This document shows positions 13,537 through 21,670 of a stretch of DNA of 24,343 nt, piece after piece. The notes under the pieces were generated by a model. That model saw nothing but the letters and a program-made list of their open reading frames with translations. It did no database searches and had not been told where the DNA came from. Positions within the stretch are counted from its first letter, which is position 1, and every line of letters begins with the position of its first letter. This DNA comes from a virus. The stretch lies in IMG/VR virus record IMGVR_UViG_3300008517_000257, positions 1-24,343 of that record. One strand, given 5' to 3'. The translations under genes and the position numbers were made by a program.

Positions 13537-14364
13537 ATGGCCGTTGAGACGGGCGAGCTCCAATATCTGATCTGGGACGAGCAGGGAGAGGCTGTCTATA
13601 CATCGCCCGGCCTGCTCATCGGCGGTGAGATCCGCGCTGCCTATGACGACATCCTCCGCCGCGGCGCGGGCGGCCAGTCCGTGTTCTCCGCGGGGCCGAT
13701 GGAGTTCCGCTGCACCCCGCGTGTCCACGTGGTCAACGAGTCGAAGGTCCTCATTGGCTATGCGATCCAGTCGGCCGGCGCTCTCACGGAGGTCGTGCTC
13801 AAGGGCGGCACCGCCGCCTATGACTTCCTGCTCGAGAACGCGGTCATCAACAGCCTCCGCGTCTCCGGCGCTCCCGGCGAGCCGGTCGTCGCGGACTTCG
13901 ATATCATGGGCAAGAAGGAAACCGAGACTGCAGTCGGCGACGCCCAGGAGGCGATCGCCGGTCAGCTCTTCGACTTCTACCATGATGCCGTCACCATCGG
14001 CGGCAGCCCCTACAAGTGCCAGAGCTTCGAGCTCGAGGTCAACAACCGCTGCCGCTACCGCCTCGACCTCGACGCGAAGGACGCGGACGTCAAGCGACTC
14101 CCCACCAGCATCGCGGTCGGCGTCCAGGAGGTCCGGCTCCGGGTCAGTCTCCTCGAGAAGCTCACCTGGGATGTGGACGCGGACGCCCCAACCCGCACCA
14201 CCGCCGCCGTGATCGTCGTCGGCGACGGCACCAACGCCATCACCTTCACCTTCACCAACCTCGCCTTCACGGGGCCCCGGGCGATGCAATTCCAGGCGGA
14301 AGACGGCGATGTGGAGTGGCCATACGAGCTCATCGGCAAGCCCGGGTCTTTGGTCATCACATAA
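13537..14364 (+). CDS. Major tail tube protein
   Basis: A 275-residue beta-rich protein without helical or membrane regions, located directly before the tail assembly chaperone and tape measure, as is standard for siphophage tube proteins. Features include TGELQYLIWDEQGEAVYTSP, repeated strand-turn-strand segments, KCQSFELEVNNRCRYRLDLD and a last domain with TNAITFTFTNLAFTG. Tube subunits stack as hexamers to form the DNA channel. No sheath gene follows, which argues for a non-contractile tail. GAGGAGG at 13524-13530 is an unusually good ribosome site, in keeping with a highly made protein. Confidence 0.75.
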   Translation: MAVETGELQYLIWDEQGEAVYTSPGLLIGGEIRAAYDDILRRGAGGQSVFSAGPMEFRCTPRVHVVNESKVLIGYAIQSAGALTEVVLKGGTAAYDFLLENAVINSLRVSGAPGEPVVADFDIMGKKETETAVGDAQEAIAGQLFDFYHDAVTIGGSPYKCQSFELEVNNRCRYRLDLDAKDADVKRLPTSIAVGVQEVRLRVSLLEKLTWDVDADAPTRTTAAVIVVGDGTNAITFTFTNLAFTGPRAMQFQAEDGDVEWPYELIGKPGSLVIT

Positions 14365-14386
14365 CAGACGTGAGAAAGGCGGAACG

Positions 14387-14830
14387 ATGGCAGCCGAAGG
14401 CACCAGCACGATCGGCGGCAAGCAGTATCGCTGGACGAGCCCGACGATCAACGACATCATGGAGTTCGAGCAGACGACGGGGCTTCTCCTCGTCGACCAG
14501 CGCAGCTTCAACTCCGCGCGGGGCCGTGCCTATCTCGGAGAGCTCTGTCTCCGCAAGCACCATCCCGAGATCACTGCCGGTATCATCCTCGGGTGGCCCG
14601 CTGCTGACCTGGTGGAGATCTGGGAGATGATCAGCGAGGCGATCCCGATCTTCACCGTCAGTCCGGTAGCCGAGCCTCGGTCGGGGACAAAGCGCCCCCC
14701 GGCCCCGCTGCCCGCGGACACAGCGGGCCGGCAGCACGAATCCCCCGAGGGCACTGGAGCGAGTTCTACCTCGTCACCTTCTTCCATCTCGCCGGATGGG
14801 AGCCGAGCCGCACCCGACAGGAACGCATAG
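14387..14830 (+). CDS. Tail assembly chaperone, unshifted form (gpG-like)
   Basis: A 147-residue protein when read without a shift. Residues 1-90 are well-formed: KQYRWTSPTINDIMEFEQTT, the FNSARGRAYLGELCLRKHHP block, and GWPAADLVEIWEMISEAIP. This is typical of the short chaperone form encoded between tail tube and tape measure. After about residue 97 the reading turns into low-complexity Pro/Ser/Ala sequence while the -1 frame becomes protein-like, the expected sign of a programmed shift. ATG at 14387 has AAAGG at 14375-14379. The frame is open a little upstream, but that part overlaps the tube gene. Confidence 0.72.
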   Translation: MAAEGTSTIGGKQYRWTSPTINDIMEFEQTTGLLLVDQRSFNSARGRAYLGELCLRKHHPEITAGIILGWPAADLVEIWEMISEAIPIFTVSPVAEPRSGTKRPPAPLPADTAGRQHESPEGTGASSTSSPSSISPDGSRAAPDRNA

Positions 14831-14943
14831 CGGACCTCGTCCTACTGCTGAGGAGCAACCTTGGCAACCGACAAGCTCCAAATCGAGATCAACGCCCGAG
14901 ACAACGCCAGCGGCGTGCTCCGCGGGGTCGCGGGAACCGCTAA
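14387..14943 (+). CDS. Tail assembly chaperone, -1 frameshift product (gpGT-like)
   Basis: A predicted 185-residue fusion: 105 codons in the start frame through 14701, then the -1 frame from 14701 to the TAA at 14941-14943. The shifted part contains HWSEFYLVTFFHLAGWEPSR, then QERIADLVLLLRSN, a good match to the helical second half of siphophage chaperone pairs, which fold around the tape measure. The frame-shifted end overlaps the start of the tape measure gene by about 80 bases. The -1 frame is open only from 14608 to 14940, so it has no upstream start of its own for the conserved part. Confidence 0.65.
14695..14728 (+). promoter_or_regulatory. Probable -1 programmed ribosomal frameshift signal
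   Basis: C CCC CCG at 14695-14701 is a valid X XXY YYZ slippery heptamer in the chaperone frame. Both tRNAs can re-pair with CCC after a one-base backward slip. Eight bases later, GCCCGC (14710-14715) pairs perfectly with GCGGGC (14723-14728) around a 7-base loop, at the usual distance for a stimulatory hairpin. Confidence 0.65.
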
Positions 14944-16411
14944 GACCTCGTTCGCCGGTATGGCCGGCGCGGTCAAGCAGTATTCGGGCGAGATCCGCGC
15001 CGCCGGCCTGGCGATGGCGGCCATGGGCGCCGCCGTGGTCGCCGGCGCCGGCAAGTGCATCGGCCTGCTCCGCACCCAGGAGGTGGCCCAGGCGAAGCTG
15101 ACCTCCGCCGTCAAGGGCACCGCCCAGGCGATCGACCAGTCCCGCCTCGAGAAGCTCGCCGCCGACCTCCAGAAGGTCACCACCTTCGGCGACGAGGCCA
15201 CCATCGAGATGATGGCGATCCTCACCACGTTCTCCCTCACCCAGGACCAGATCGAAAGCCTCGCCCCCCGCATCCAGAACATCTCCGCCATGATGGGCAC
15301 CGACCTCGTCTCCTCCGCTGTCGCCGTGGGCAAGGCTATCTCCATGGGCTCCGCCACCGCCCTCCAGCGCTACGGGGTCATCATCAACGAGGCGACGATG
15401 AAGTCCGGCGACTTCAACGGCATACTCAAGGCGATCGACGCCAACACCGGCCCCGCCGCCGAGGAGCTCGCCAAGGGCGCCGGCGCCGCCGAGCAGCTCA
15501 AGAACACGATCGGGGATCTCGGTGAGTCGATCGGCAAGGCGCTGGTGCCCGCGCTGAAACTCGCCAACACCACTCTCACGCCGGTAGTCGAGCTCATGGG
15601 CAAGATGGCCGAAACGAATGCCGGCAAGACACTTATCGTGGTCGGGGCTGCCGCGGGGGCGGCCATGATCCCTCTCGGGGCGATGCTCATGATGCTTCCG
15701 AGCATCATCAGCGGCTGGGAGCTGCTCACCGGCGCGCAGATTCGGAATGCGGCGGCCGCCCGAGCTGCCGGCGCCGCCAACGCACAGGCCGGAGCTGCCG
15801 CCGTCGCCGGCGGCGCTGGAGCTGCTGCCGGTGGGGCCGCTGCCGGAGGGGGAGGTCTCCTTCGCGGGCTCGGGATGGGCGCTGGCGCTCGCGCGGTGGG
15901 CGGTGCCGCTCTTCGTTACGCCGTACCCGCCTGGCTCGCCTATGAAGGAGCGAAGTTCGGGCTTGGGCGTTGGCAGGGCAAGTCTGAGCAGCAGATAGCG
16001 GAGATCGAGGGCGCCGGGTACACACCGCTCCAGGAAGCGACCATGGCGCGCTGGCGCGCCGGCCGGCAGGGCCTTGTCGAGAGAGAAGACGAAGCAGCCG
16101 GCTTCGATCCCGCCCAGCTCGCCGCCCCCGGGCCGGCGGCGATCGCTCCGGAGCTCGCCCCCAGTGCCGGCGCGCCGATCGCCGTCGCCCCACCTGCTCG
16201 CACCGTTGCCGGCATGACCCAGCTCGGCCCCGGCGCCTGGGCTCTCCCTGGCGCCGCCGCCGAAGAGGTCTCAGTCCAGAGTGTTCGGCAGGTCGGCCCG
16301 GGCCGCTACGAGCTCGTCATCGAGCTGCGTCCGACAGTCCCTCCCGGCATCCTCGACGACAACACGACCGAGTACCTCGAGGATCTGAGCTACGCGGGGG
16401 AGGGCGCGTGA
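14861..16411 (+). CDS. Tail tape measure protein (short)
   Basis: A 516-residue protein, Ala/Gly-rich and largely helical. It starts at TTG (14861) with GAGGAG at 14850-14855; the first residues, ATDKLQIEINARDNASGVLR, are the common opening of tape measures. Residues of about 95-235 show the conserved helical block (LAADLQKVTTFGDEATIEMM to NTIGDLGESIGKALVPAL). Hydrophobic stretches follow (TLIVVGAAAGAAMIPLGAM, MLMMLPSIISG), then an Ala/Gly linker (AAARAAGAANAQAG) and a beta-rich end. At roughly 0.15 nm per residue the tail would be about 75-80 nm, shorter than in lambda. It ends at a TGATG overlap. Confidence 0.88.
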   Translation: MATDKLQIEINARDNASGVLRGVAGTAKTSFAGMAGAVKQYSGEIRAAGLAMAAMGAAVVAGAGKCIGLLRTQEVAQAKLTSAVKGTAQAIDQSRLEKLAADLQKVTTFGDEATIEMMAILTTFSLTQDQIESLAPRIQNISAMMGTDLVSSAVAVGKAISMGSATALQRYGVIINEATMKSGDFNGILKAIDANTGPAAEELAKGAGAAEQLKNTIGDLGESIGKALVPALKLANTTLTPVVELMGKMAETNAGKTLIVVGAAAGAAMIPLGAMLMMLPSIISGWELLTGAQIRNAAAARAAGAANAQAGAAAVAGGAGAAAGGAAAGGGGLLRGLGMGAGARAVGGAALRYAVPAWLAYEGAKFGLGRWQGKSEQQIAEIEGAGYTPLQEATMARWRAGRQGLVEREDEAAGFDPAQLAAPGPAAIAPELAPSAGAPIAVAPPARTVAGMTQLGPGAWALPGAAAEEVSVQSVRQVGPGRYELVIELRPTVPPGILDDNTTEYLEDLSYAGEGA

Positions 16412-17136
16412 TGGAGTGGAGCCCCAAATTCTTCCCTACCAGAGATCATACCCCTCACTGGACTGTGGTCGGCGAAACGAGTCATTATGCAGCCGTCGAT
16501 GAAAACGAGGACGTCTTCGATGGCGACAACTATGTCTGGACCGATGAAGAGGACAAAGTCGACATTTTCGATTTCGAGACCATCGATGGGAATCGTTACG
16601 TCGACACTGTCCGCGCAGGCGTCTGCATCATGACTGAGACTGGCAAGCTGAACGAAGACAAAATCAATCTCTATCTGACCACTGCCTGGCAGGGCGAGAA
16701 GAGGATGGTGCCGGATGGCGAGGACACGGGCGATGCATGGAAGTGGTTCTATTTCGATTGGTCCATTGAGGATACTGTCGATCTCTCCAACACGTTTGTC
16801 TTGCTCAGGGGGGTAGCCCCAAACTGGCTCAGGGTCGGTGCGCTGTACATCCAACTCAAACCCTGGCATAGCCGCATCCGTATCGATGACAACCCCTTCG
16901 GCCAGCACTTCCGTACGTTCGATCACGCCGTGCAAAACGATGTCTCGTTCGAGCGCCGCGATCGCGCCTCTGGGCCCTGGTCCACTCCCACGCAGCCCTT
17001 CTCCGGCGATGGCAATCACTCCCCCGACATCGAATGCCTGCCCACCGGCGCTCTCCGCGCCGCGTGCATAGATTCTGACGGCAATCTGCAGAGGATGGTC
17101 TCGCTGGACGATGGCGAGTCCTGGGGGGCCGCGTGA
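16411..17136 (+). CDS. Tail protein with jelly-roll-like domain and C-terminal Asp-box
   Basis: A 241-residue protein. The ATG at 16411 overlaps the tape measure stop (a GTG at 16408 is possible), after GGGGGAGGG at 16396-16404. Residues 1-155 (WTVVGETSHYAAVDENEDV, DNYVWTDEEDKVDIFDFETI, VDTVRAGVCIMTETGK, YLTTAWQGEKRMV, FYFDWSIEDT, VGALYIQLKP) have the strand order of a lectin-like beta-sandwich common in phage tail and spike proteins. The last 30 residues hold DSDGNLQRMVSLDDGESW; SLDDGESW at 231-238 is a canonical Asp-box (SxDxGxSW), the turn motif of sialidase-type beta-propellers. It likely sits at the tail tip, but the exact role is unknown. Confidence 0.6.
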   Translation: MEWSPKFFPTRDHTPHWTVVGETSHYAAVDENEDVFDGDNYVWTDEEDKVDIFDFETIDGNRYVDTVRAGVCIMTETGKLNEDKINLYLTTAWQGEKRMVPDGEDTGDAWKWFYFDWSIEDTVDLSNTFVLLRGVAPNWLRVGALYIQLKPWHSRIRIDDNPFGQHFRTFDHAVQNDVSFERRDRASGPWSTPTQPFSGDGNHSPDIECLPTGALRAACIDSDGNLQRMVSLDDGESWGAA

Positions 17137-17393
17137 TGGCTGTCGGCAACCCCGTCATAGCCACCGATCGCTTCGGCGAAGAGTACACCTTCTGGACGGA
17201 CGGCACGGCCGTGGAGTTCAACACGGATCTCCGCCCCGACCCGATCACTGCCTTCTCTCAGGAGGTGGAGGACAGTCCAATTGACGTCGTCATCGGCGAC
17301 GCCGGCGATCTCACCGTGACTTACCTCGACGGGGACGGCAATCGCCTCACGCAATCGAGCCAGCGTGACGGCGACTCGGGAACTTGGAGCTGA
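17136..17393 (+). CDS. Small tail protein ending in an Asp-box-like hairpin
   Basis: An 85-residue protein starting at an ATG that overlaps the previous stop (TGATG). It reads as short beta-strands (NPVIATDRFGEEYTFWTDGT, PIDVVIGDAGDLTVTYLD) and ends GDGNRLTQSSQRDGDSGTW, which parallels the ending of its upstream neighbour (DSDGNLQRMVSLDDGESW). The last motif is a degenerate Asp-box. It is too small for a full propeller; it may be one or two blades, or a capping piece that joins its neighbours. Its stop is two bases before the hub ATG. Confidence 0.55.
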   Translation: MAVGNPVIATDRFGEEYTFWTDGTAVEFNTDLRPDPITAFSQEVEDSPIDVVIGDAGDLTVTYLDGDGNRLTQSSQRDGDSGTWS

Positions 17394-17394
17394 C

Positions 17395-19485
17395 ATGGGC
17401 GCCGGCATCGCAGTGGCCAGGCTGATCATCGCGGACAAGCGCTCTGAGGGGTACCCGACGGCCCACTCCTGGGGCATCGATTTCCCCATGACCAACCTCG
17501 ACAGCTCTCGGCAGATCGCCGGCCCTTACCAGAACGCTGCACGCCAGCGCGCCGAATGGGATCTCACGGATGTCATCCCCCTCCCGCAGCTCAACGCTGC
17601 TGTGCTCGACGGCGCCTGGGGATTCAAGGATATGGATCTCAGCAAAGACTGGCTCCAGGAATCATCGTCTTACTGGAAGCTGGTCCAGCCGCCAGGCCAG
17701 CAGACGAAGTGGATCAAGTACTATGATGGACGAGCCGATCAGATCGGCGCGGTGGTCAGCCGTGGCCGCCTGATTCAGAATCCCACCTGGGGTTTCCGCT
17801 TCCTGCGCGCGCAGCCGCCGGATGGGCAGACCGATCCCGTCTACTCGGCGATCACGCTCAACGCCCTGGGCACAGTTCAGTACCAGCTCTACATCCAGCA
17901 CGATGAGTGGCACTACCCGAGCCTCTGGAAGTCCGTTGACAGTGGAGCGAGCTGGACGCAGATCGATTCGTTGGCCCGCGATGACGCAGCACGTTGGGCC
18001 GCCGGAGCGTTCATGCACGCAGACTGGATCTCGTGTCTCTTCATCCCCGATCACCTGATCTTCTGGCTCGGCGACATGCCGGATCCCTGGATCTACCACG
18101 AGCCCGAGCTCAATGTTCCCGAGGGCCATGTCCGCGTCGAAGTAGGCGGCGGCCAATCGGCCTGCCATTTCGATGAGCTGACGTTCGCGGCATCCGGTAC
18201 GGTCGAGCGCCTGATCCACCTCACCCCGCCCGATATGATCAACAATGTCGCCGACACGATGTACTGGTACGGGAAGTGGCCGGCCGGGACTTCCATCTCC
18301 GCACAAATGCTGACCGATGGCCAGGACCGCGTCTACCCGAAGGCGACGCTTTCGAGTGACACCAAGCACACCCCGATCCTCTACTCGGTGCAGGGCATCC
18401 GCCCGGCAGCGCATGCGAGTCCGACCACCACCACGCTCTTCGACAACACTCAGGAGGCCGATAAGGGCAAGCTCGAGAGCGTGGAGTTCACCGTCGCGCA
18501 GAACTGGCGCGGGTCCAGCTTCAAGGCCCTTCTCCGGACAACCGGCGACTATGACTTCACGGGCAACGAGAAGGCGCAGGTTCGTGTCGCCCTCGACATT
18601 GGCGGCGAGCTCAGCTACACGAATCAGGTCACCGGCTTTCTGGAGACGCCCAAGCGCCGGAAGAGCGGCGATCATCCCGGCGAGGTCCCTCTCGAGCTCG
18701 TCGGCCACGATCGCTTCTGCCGGCTGCGCAAGAAGCGCGCCTGGTTGCTCCCCAGCTTCGCAGGATGGAACTTCTACGATGCCTGGTACTGGCTCATGCA
18801 CGAGCGTGCAGGGGTCCCCGATTCGGAGCTCTCCATAGATGCCGGCGCCTCGGACTTCGTATACCCGTGCCGCCTCGGAGAGCTCACCCTCAAGTTCGAC
18901 AACACGCTGGACATTGTCACCGTCGCCGATCATCTCGCTCGGGCGGCCGGTCGCGAGTGGGGCGTCGATCAGAGCGGCGCCGTCTTCACCCGCGCGCTCG
19001 GCACGACCCCATACTCCGGCTCGCCCGACTGGACTCTGGACGAGGACACCGTCACTGAAGACGACGTCGCCTACTTCATCGACTTCGACCGAGATCTCTT
19101 CGAGGTCTGCAATCATCAGCTCGTCATCGGCCAGGACGCTGAGGGCAACGATGTGGTGGCCGTTTGGCGCCACACCAAGTCGATGTCCGATCCCGAGAGC
19201 GATCCCTTCATCGGCGATGACTGGTGGCAGGTGAGCGTCGCTCCCGATGGTGGGAATCCCTGGCTCATCGCCGCGTTCAGCGGCACGCAGCTCCTCAACT
19301 ACCGGGCGCTGCTCATCTGGGAGACGGATGGCAAGCCGGCCCTCTTTCCCGATCACTACGTGGCGGTCCAGACCACACAGCTCGACATCCCGACGGACAC
19401 TGTCTTCCGCATCATCGAGAAGTGGGGCAGGCTCCAGGCGGACTCCGGCGAGTTTGTGACTCGCTTCACGGGAGTCATCCAGTGA
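17395..19485 (+). CDS. Tail hub/baseplate-type protein
   Basis: A 696-residue protein; ATG at 17395 with GGAG at 17386-17389 (a GTG at 17365 is possible but lies within the previous gene). The N-terminal part holds RLIIADKRSEGYPTAHSWGI and, at residues 180-187, an Asp-box SVDSGASW inside LYIQHDEWHYPSLWKSVDSG. The middle contains GTSISAQMLTDGQDRVYPKA. From about residue 400 onward the sequence (KAQVRVALDIGGELSYTNQV, PLELVGHDRFCRLRKKRAW, LTLKFDNTLDIVTVADHLAR, AGREWGVDQSGAVFTR, FRIIEKWGRLQADSGEF) looks like the tail hub fold of gpD/gp27-type proteins: ring-forming beta-barrels with a final domain that relates to tube proteins. Role inferred from this pattern and size. Confidence 0.65.
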   Translation: MGAGIAVARLIIADKRSEGYPTAHSWGIDFPMTNLDSSRQIAGPYQNAARQRAEWDLTDVIPLPQLNAAVLDGAWGFKDMDLSKDWLQESSSYWKLVQPPGQQTKWIKYYDGRADQIGAVVSRGRLIQNPTWGFRFLRAQPPDGQTDPVYSAITLNALGTVQYQLYIQHDEWHYPSLWKSVDSGASWTQIDSLARDDAARWAAGAFMHADWISCLFIPDHLIFWLGDMPDPWIYHEPELNVPEGHVRVEVGGGQSACHFDELTFAASGTVERLIHLTPPDMINNVADTMYWYGKWPAGTSISAQMLTDGQDRVYPKATLSSDTKHTPILYSVQGIRPAAHASPTTTTLFDNTQEADKGKLESVEFTVAQNWRGSSFKALLRTTGDYDFTGNEKAQVRVALDIGGELSYTNQVTGFLETPKRRKSGDHPGEVPLELVGHDRFCRLRKKRAWLLPSFAGWNFYDAWYWLMHERAGVPDSELSIDAGASDFVYPCRLGELTLKFDNTLDIVTVADHLARAAGREWGVDQSGAVFTRALGTTPYSGSPDWTLDEDTVTEDDVAYFIDFDRDLFEVCNHQLVIGQDAEGNDVVAVWRHTKSMSDPESDPFIGDDWWQVSVAPDGGNPWLIAAFSGTQLLNYRALLIWETDGKPALFPDHYVAVQTTQLDIPTDTVFRIIEKWGRLQADSGEFVTRFTGVIQ

Positions 19486-19817
19486 GAGATCGGCCCAGAA
19501 ACAGAATCGCCGGCGATCCGGACGCCTATCGTCCCCGAAGCGCGCGTGGCCGCGGCGCTCGGGCGCTGCGCCATGAGATCCAGAGTCGAGCTGCTCCTCG
19601 GTCCCGCACCACGGGCGACGAGGGAGCGAATACAGCCGGTGGTGGCGGCTCTGGCGGCGGTAGCGACTTCGGATCGCCCTTCATCACGACACTGCCCGAG
19701 GAGAACATCACTGGTGGTGGAGGCACGATAGATTCGGGCGATCCAGTCACCGGCAAGCGCTACGCCATCTGGGATCACTTCTGTTGGGATAGTGCGAACG
19801 ACCTCTGGGGTCCTTGA
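19482..19817 (+). CDS. Small protein with glycine-rich linker
   Basis: A 111-residue protein. The frame is open far upstream inside the hub gene, but GTG at 19482 overlaps the hub stop (GTGA) and has GGGAG at 19470-19474. Residues 1-45 are Arg-rich (RDRPRNRIAGDPDAYRPRSA) and likely disordered. A Gly/Ser linker (GGGGSGGGSDFG) joins this to a compact, aromatic C-terminus, GKRYAIWDHFCWDSANDLWG. It looks like a connector or anchor between hub and spike, but I do not recognise the family. The stop overlaps a possible TTG start of the spike gene. Confidence 0.6.
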   Translation: MRDRPRNRIAGDPDAYRPRSARGRGARALRHEIQSRAAPRSRTTGDEGANTAGGGGSGGGSDFGSPFITTLPEENITGGGGTIDSGDPVTGKRYAIWDHFCWDSANDLWGP

Positions 19818-19819
19818 GC

Positions 19820-21289
19820 ATGCCATACAACAACGAAACTGACCTCTTCCATATCCCGTACCCGGGCTCGGGGCAGCAGTCCAGCGTGTCTGAGGAGCAG
19901 TACCGGGACAAGATCCCCGAATGGGTGATGGAGGCCCTCCTGCGCGGCCTGGCGGGTGATGATACGGACGCCACCATCAGCGACGGCTTCGCCGTCTCCG
20001 ACAATGGCGGGCTGTCCATCAGCGTCGCGGCCGGCCGCGGCTTCCTCGACGGGATCCCCATCCACTCATCCGGAGCGACCACGAAGAGCGGCCTCACGGA
20101 TGACGACACCAGCTACATCTACCTCAAGCTCACGGCCACCAGCGACCGCGACCGCACCTTCACCGTCGAGGCGTCCCTATCCGGCCCGCCGCAGGCGGAT
20201 TCGATCCTCATCGCCACCGTGACCACCTCGGGCGGCTCCATCACCGACATCGACAACACTCCCTCGGGCCGCGCTCCCCGGATCCCCCAGACCTGGGGCG
20301 GGATCCCTCAGTTCCGCGTCGTCGCGCCCTCAGGCGGCGACTATACCACGGTCAAGGCCGCCGTCGATGCGGCCAACGCTGGCGATGTCATCTGGGTCTG
20401 CGCCGGCACCTATACTGAGGCGGCTACGATCCTGATCGGCGGGGACGGGCTGAAGATCGTCGGCGCCGGCGCCGAGAAGACCATCCTGAACTTCACGGCC
20501 GCGGATGCCAGCGACTGCATCGACCTGAATGGGAAAGACGGCATCATCATCGAGGATCTGACCATCCAGGCCGTCGCCGGGAAGACCGGCGTCGGCATCC
20601 ACGGCGCCGCCTGCTCCGACTGCCGGATCGAGGGGGTCCACGTCGAGGCGGCCGGGCTCGTCAGCCTCATCAAGTTCGACACATCCGGCGCCCGGAACAA
20701 GGTTATCGGCTGCAGGATCGACCAGACCCACCCCACCGGCATCAAGTACGGCATCTACTTCGACTCCGTGACCCACTGTGCGGTCCTCGACTGCGACATC
20801 ACCTTCGCGAGCTCCGGCGAGTGCTACGCCATCCTGTTTTACCCAAATGCTCACGATGGCATGGCGCGTGGAAATAGGGTCAGCTTTACCGCCAGCGGCG
20901 CCATCTCCATCGGCATTTATGTGCGAGACTCGGATGCTGTGTTTGTCCGCGGCAATGAGGTCTTAGCGCTGACGACTCCAGGCACATGGTATGGGATCTT
21001 CTGCGTGATCGGCGCCAGGGACACGATCCAGAACTCCGTTCAGGGCAACATCGTGCTCAGCGTCGGATCCGCCGGCGTAGGGATTGGCCTGACCAAGATC
21101 ATCGGCTCCAATTACCTGGACAACTGCATCGTCGAAGCAAACCACTGCTCCCTGCTCGCTACTGGGGTGAATGTCGGCAGCGCGAACGTCCGCAACGCTC
21201 TGATTCACGGCAACATGTGCAAGGGATGTACTGCCGCCGTTTCGGATTCCGGCACGAGCACCACTTCCGCCGACAACGTCGGCCCGTAG
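19820..21289 (+). CDS. Tail spike/fibre with right-handed beta-helix
   Basis: A 489-residue protein from ATG 19820 (TTG at 19814 overlaps the previous stop and is an alternative). The N-terminal 150 residues (SEEQYRDKIPEWVMEALLRG, LSISVAAGRGFLDGIPIH, TSYIYLKLTATSD) resemble the virion-attachment head common in fibre proteins. From about residue 170, the block DYTTVKAAVDAANAGDVIWV, AGTYTEAATILIGGDGLKIV, then recurring G-N-x-V/I turns (VIGCRIDQTHPTG, VLDCDITF, VRGNEVLAL, VQGNIVLSV, VEANHCSL) is typical of pectin-lyase-like beta-helix spikes. Such spikes bind or cleave host surface polysaccharide. Catalytic residues cannot be assigned by eye. This is probably the main host-range determinant. Confidence 0.8.
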   Translation: MPYNNETDLFHIPYPGSGQQSSVSEEQYRDKIPEWVMEALLRGLAGDDTDATISDGFAVSDNGGLSISVAAGRGFLDGIPIHSSGATTKSGLTDDDTSYIYLKLTATSDRDRTFTVEASLSGPPQADSILIATVTTSGGSITDIDNTPSGRAPRIPQTWGGIPQFRVVAPSGGDYTTVKAAVDAANAGDVIWVCAGTYTEAATILIGGDGLKIVGAGAEKTILNFTAADASDCIDLNGKDGIIIEDLTIQAVAGKTGVGIHGAACSDCRIEGVHVEAAGLVSLIKFDTSGARNKVIGCRIDQTHPTGIKYGIYFDSVTHCAVLDCDITFASSGECYAILFYPNAHDGMARGNRVSFTASGAISIGIYVRDSDAVFVRGNEVLALTTPGTWYGIFCVIGARDTIQNSVQGNIVLSVGSAGVGIGLTKIIGSNYLDNCIVEANHCSLLATGVNVGSANVRNALIHGNMCKGCTAAVSDSGTSTTSADNVGP

Positions 21290-21298
21290 GAGTGAGAT

Positions 21299-21670
21299 AT
21301 GGACTGTAGGGTCGTCGACGGCACAATACACCCGCTCCTCCACCGCCTCGTGTGCGATCCGGCGGCCCTGCCGGATGACGTCCTCTTCCCCACCGACGAC
21401 CGGGGTGTCCTCGCCTACTCCGCTGCCGAGTGCGACACCATCGCCGCTGCCCTGGGCGAGCTGCACATCCCTTATACGATCGAGCCGGTGGACCAGCCCG
21501 ATCCCGCCCACCTCGCCGCGCTCCAGGGCAATGTCTCCACCCGTAGCGAGGCGCTCGCTGCCCTCGAGGCCCTCGGCAAAGGCGAAACGCCCGCCATCCC
21601 CGAGTTGCGCCTCAAACGCCTCGAGGATGACGTCGCCGACCTCAAGGCCGCCGAGGTAGCGAAACTGTGA
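21299..21670 (+). CDS. Hypothetical protein after the spike
   Basis: A 123-residue acidic protein; AGGAG at 21288-21292 (overlapping the spike stop) is 6 bases from the ATG. The N-terminal half is mixed (MDCRVVDGTIHPLLHRLVC, LFPTDDRGVLAYSAAECDT), the middle has a strand IPYTIEPVDQPD, and the C-terminus is a coiled coil (LRLKRLEDDVADLKAAEVAK). The position and the final heptads suggest a fibre-assembly or fibre-tip accessory protein. No family is recognised. The stop overlaps the GTG of the next gene. Confidence 0.62.
   Translation: MDCRVVDGTIHPLLHRLVCDPAALPDDVLFPTDDRGVLAYSAAECDTIAAALGELHIPYTIEPVDQPDPAHLAALQGNVSTRSEALAALEALGKGETPAIPELRLKRLEDDVADLKAAEVAKL

Noticed and set aside
17662-19356. 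564-codon open frame on the - strand
   Set aside because: Antisense to the tail hub gene, with low-complexity composition and no motif; a GC-driven shadow.
19224-19481. Upstream extension of the Gly-linker gene frame
   Set aside because: It overlaps the hub C-terminus and has Arg/His-rich shadow composition; GTG 19482 has a good ribosome site.
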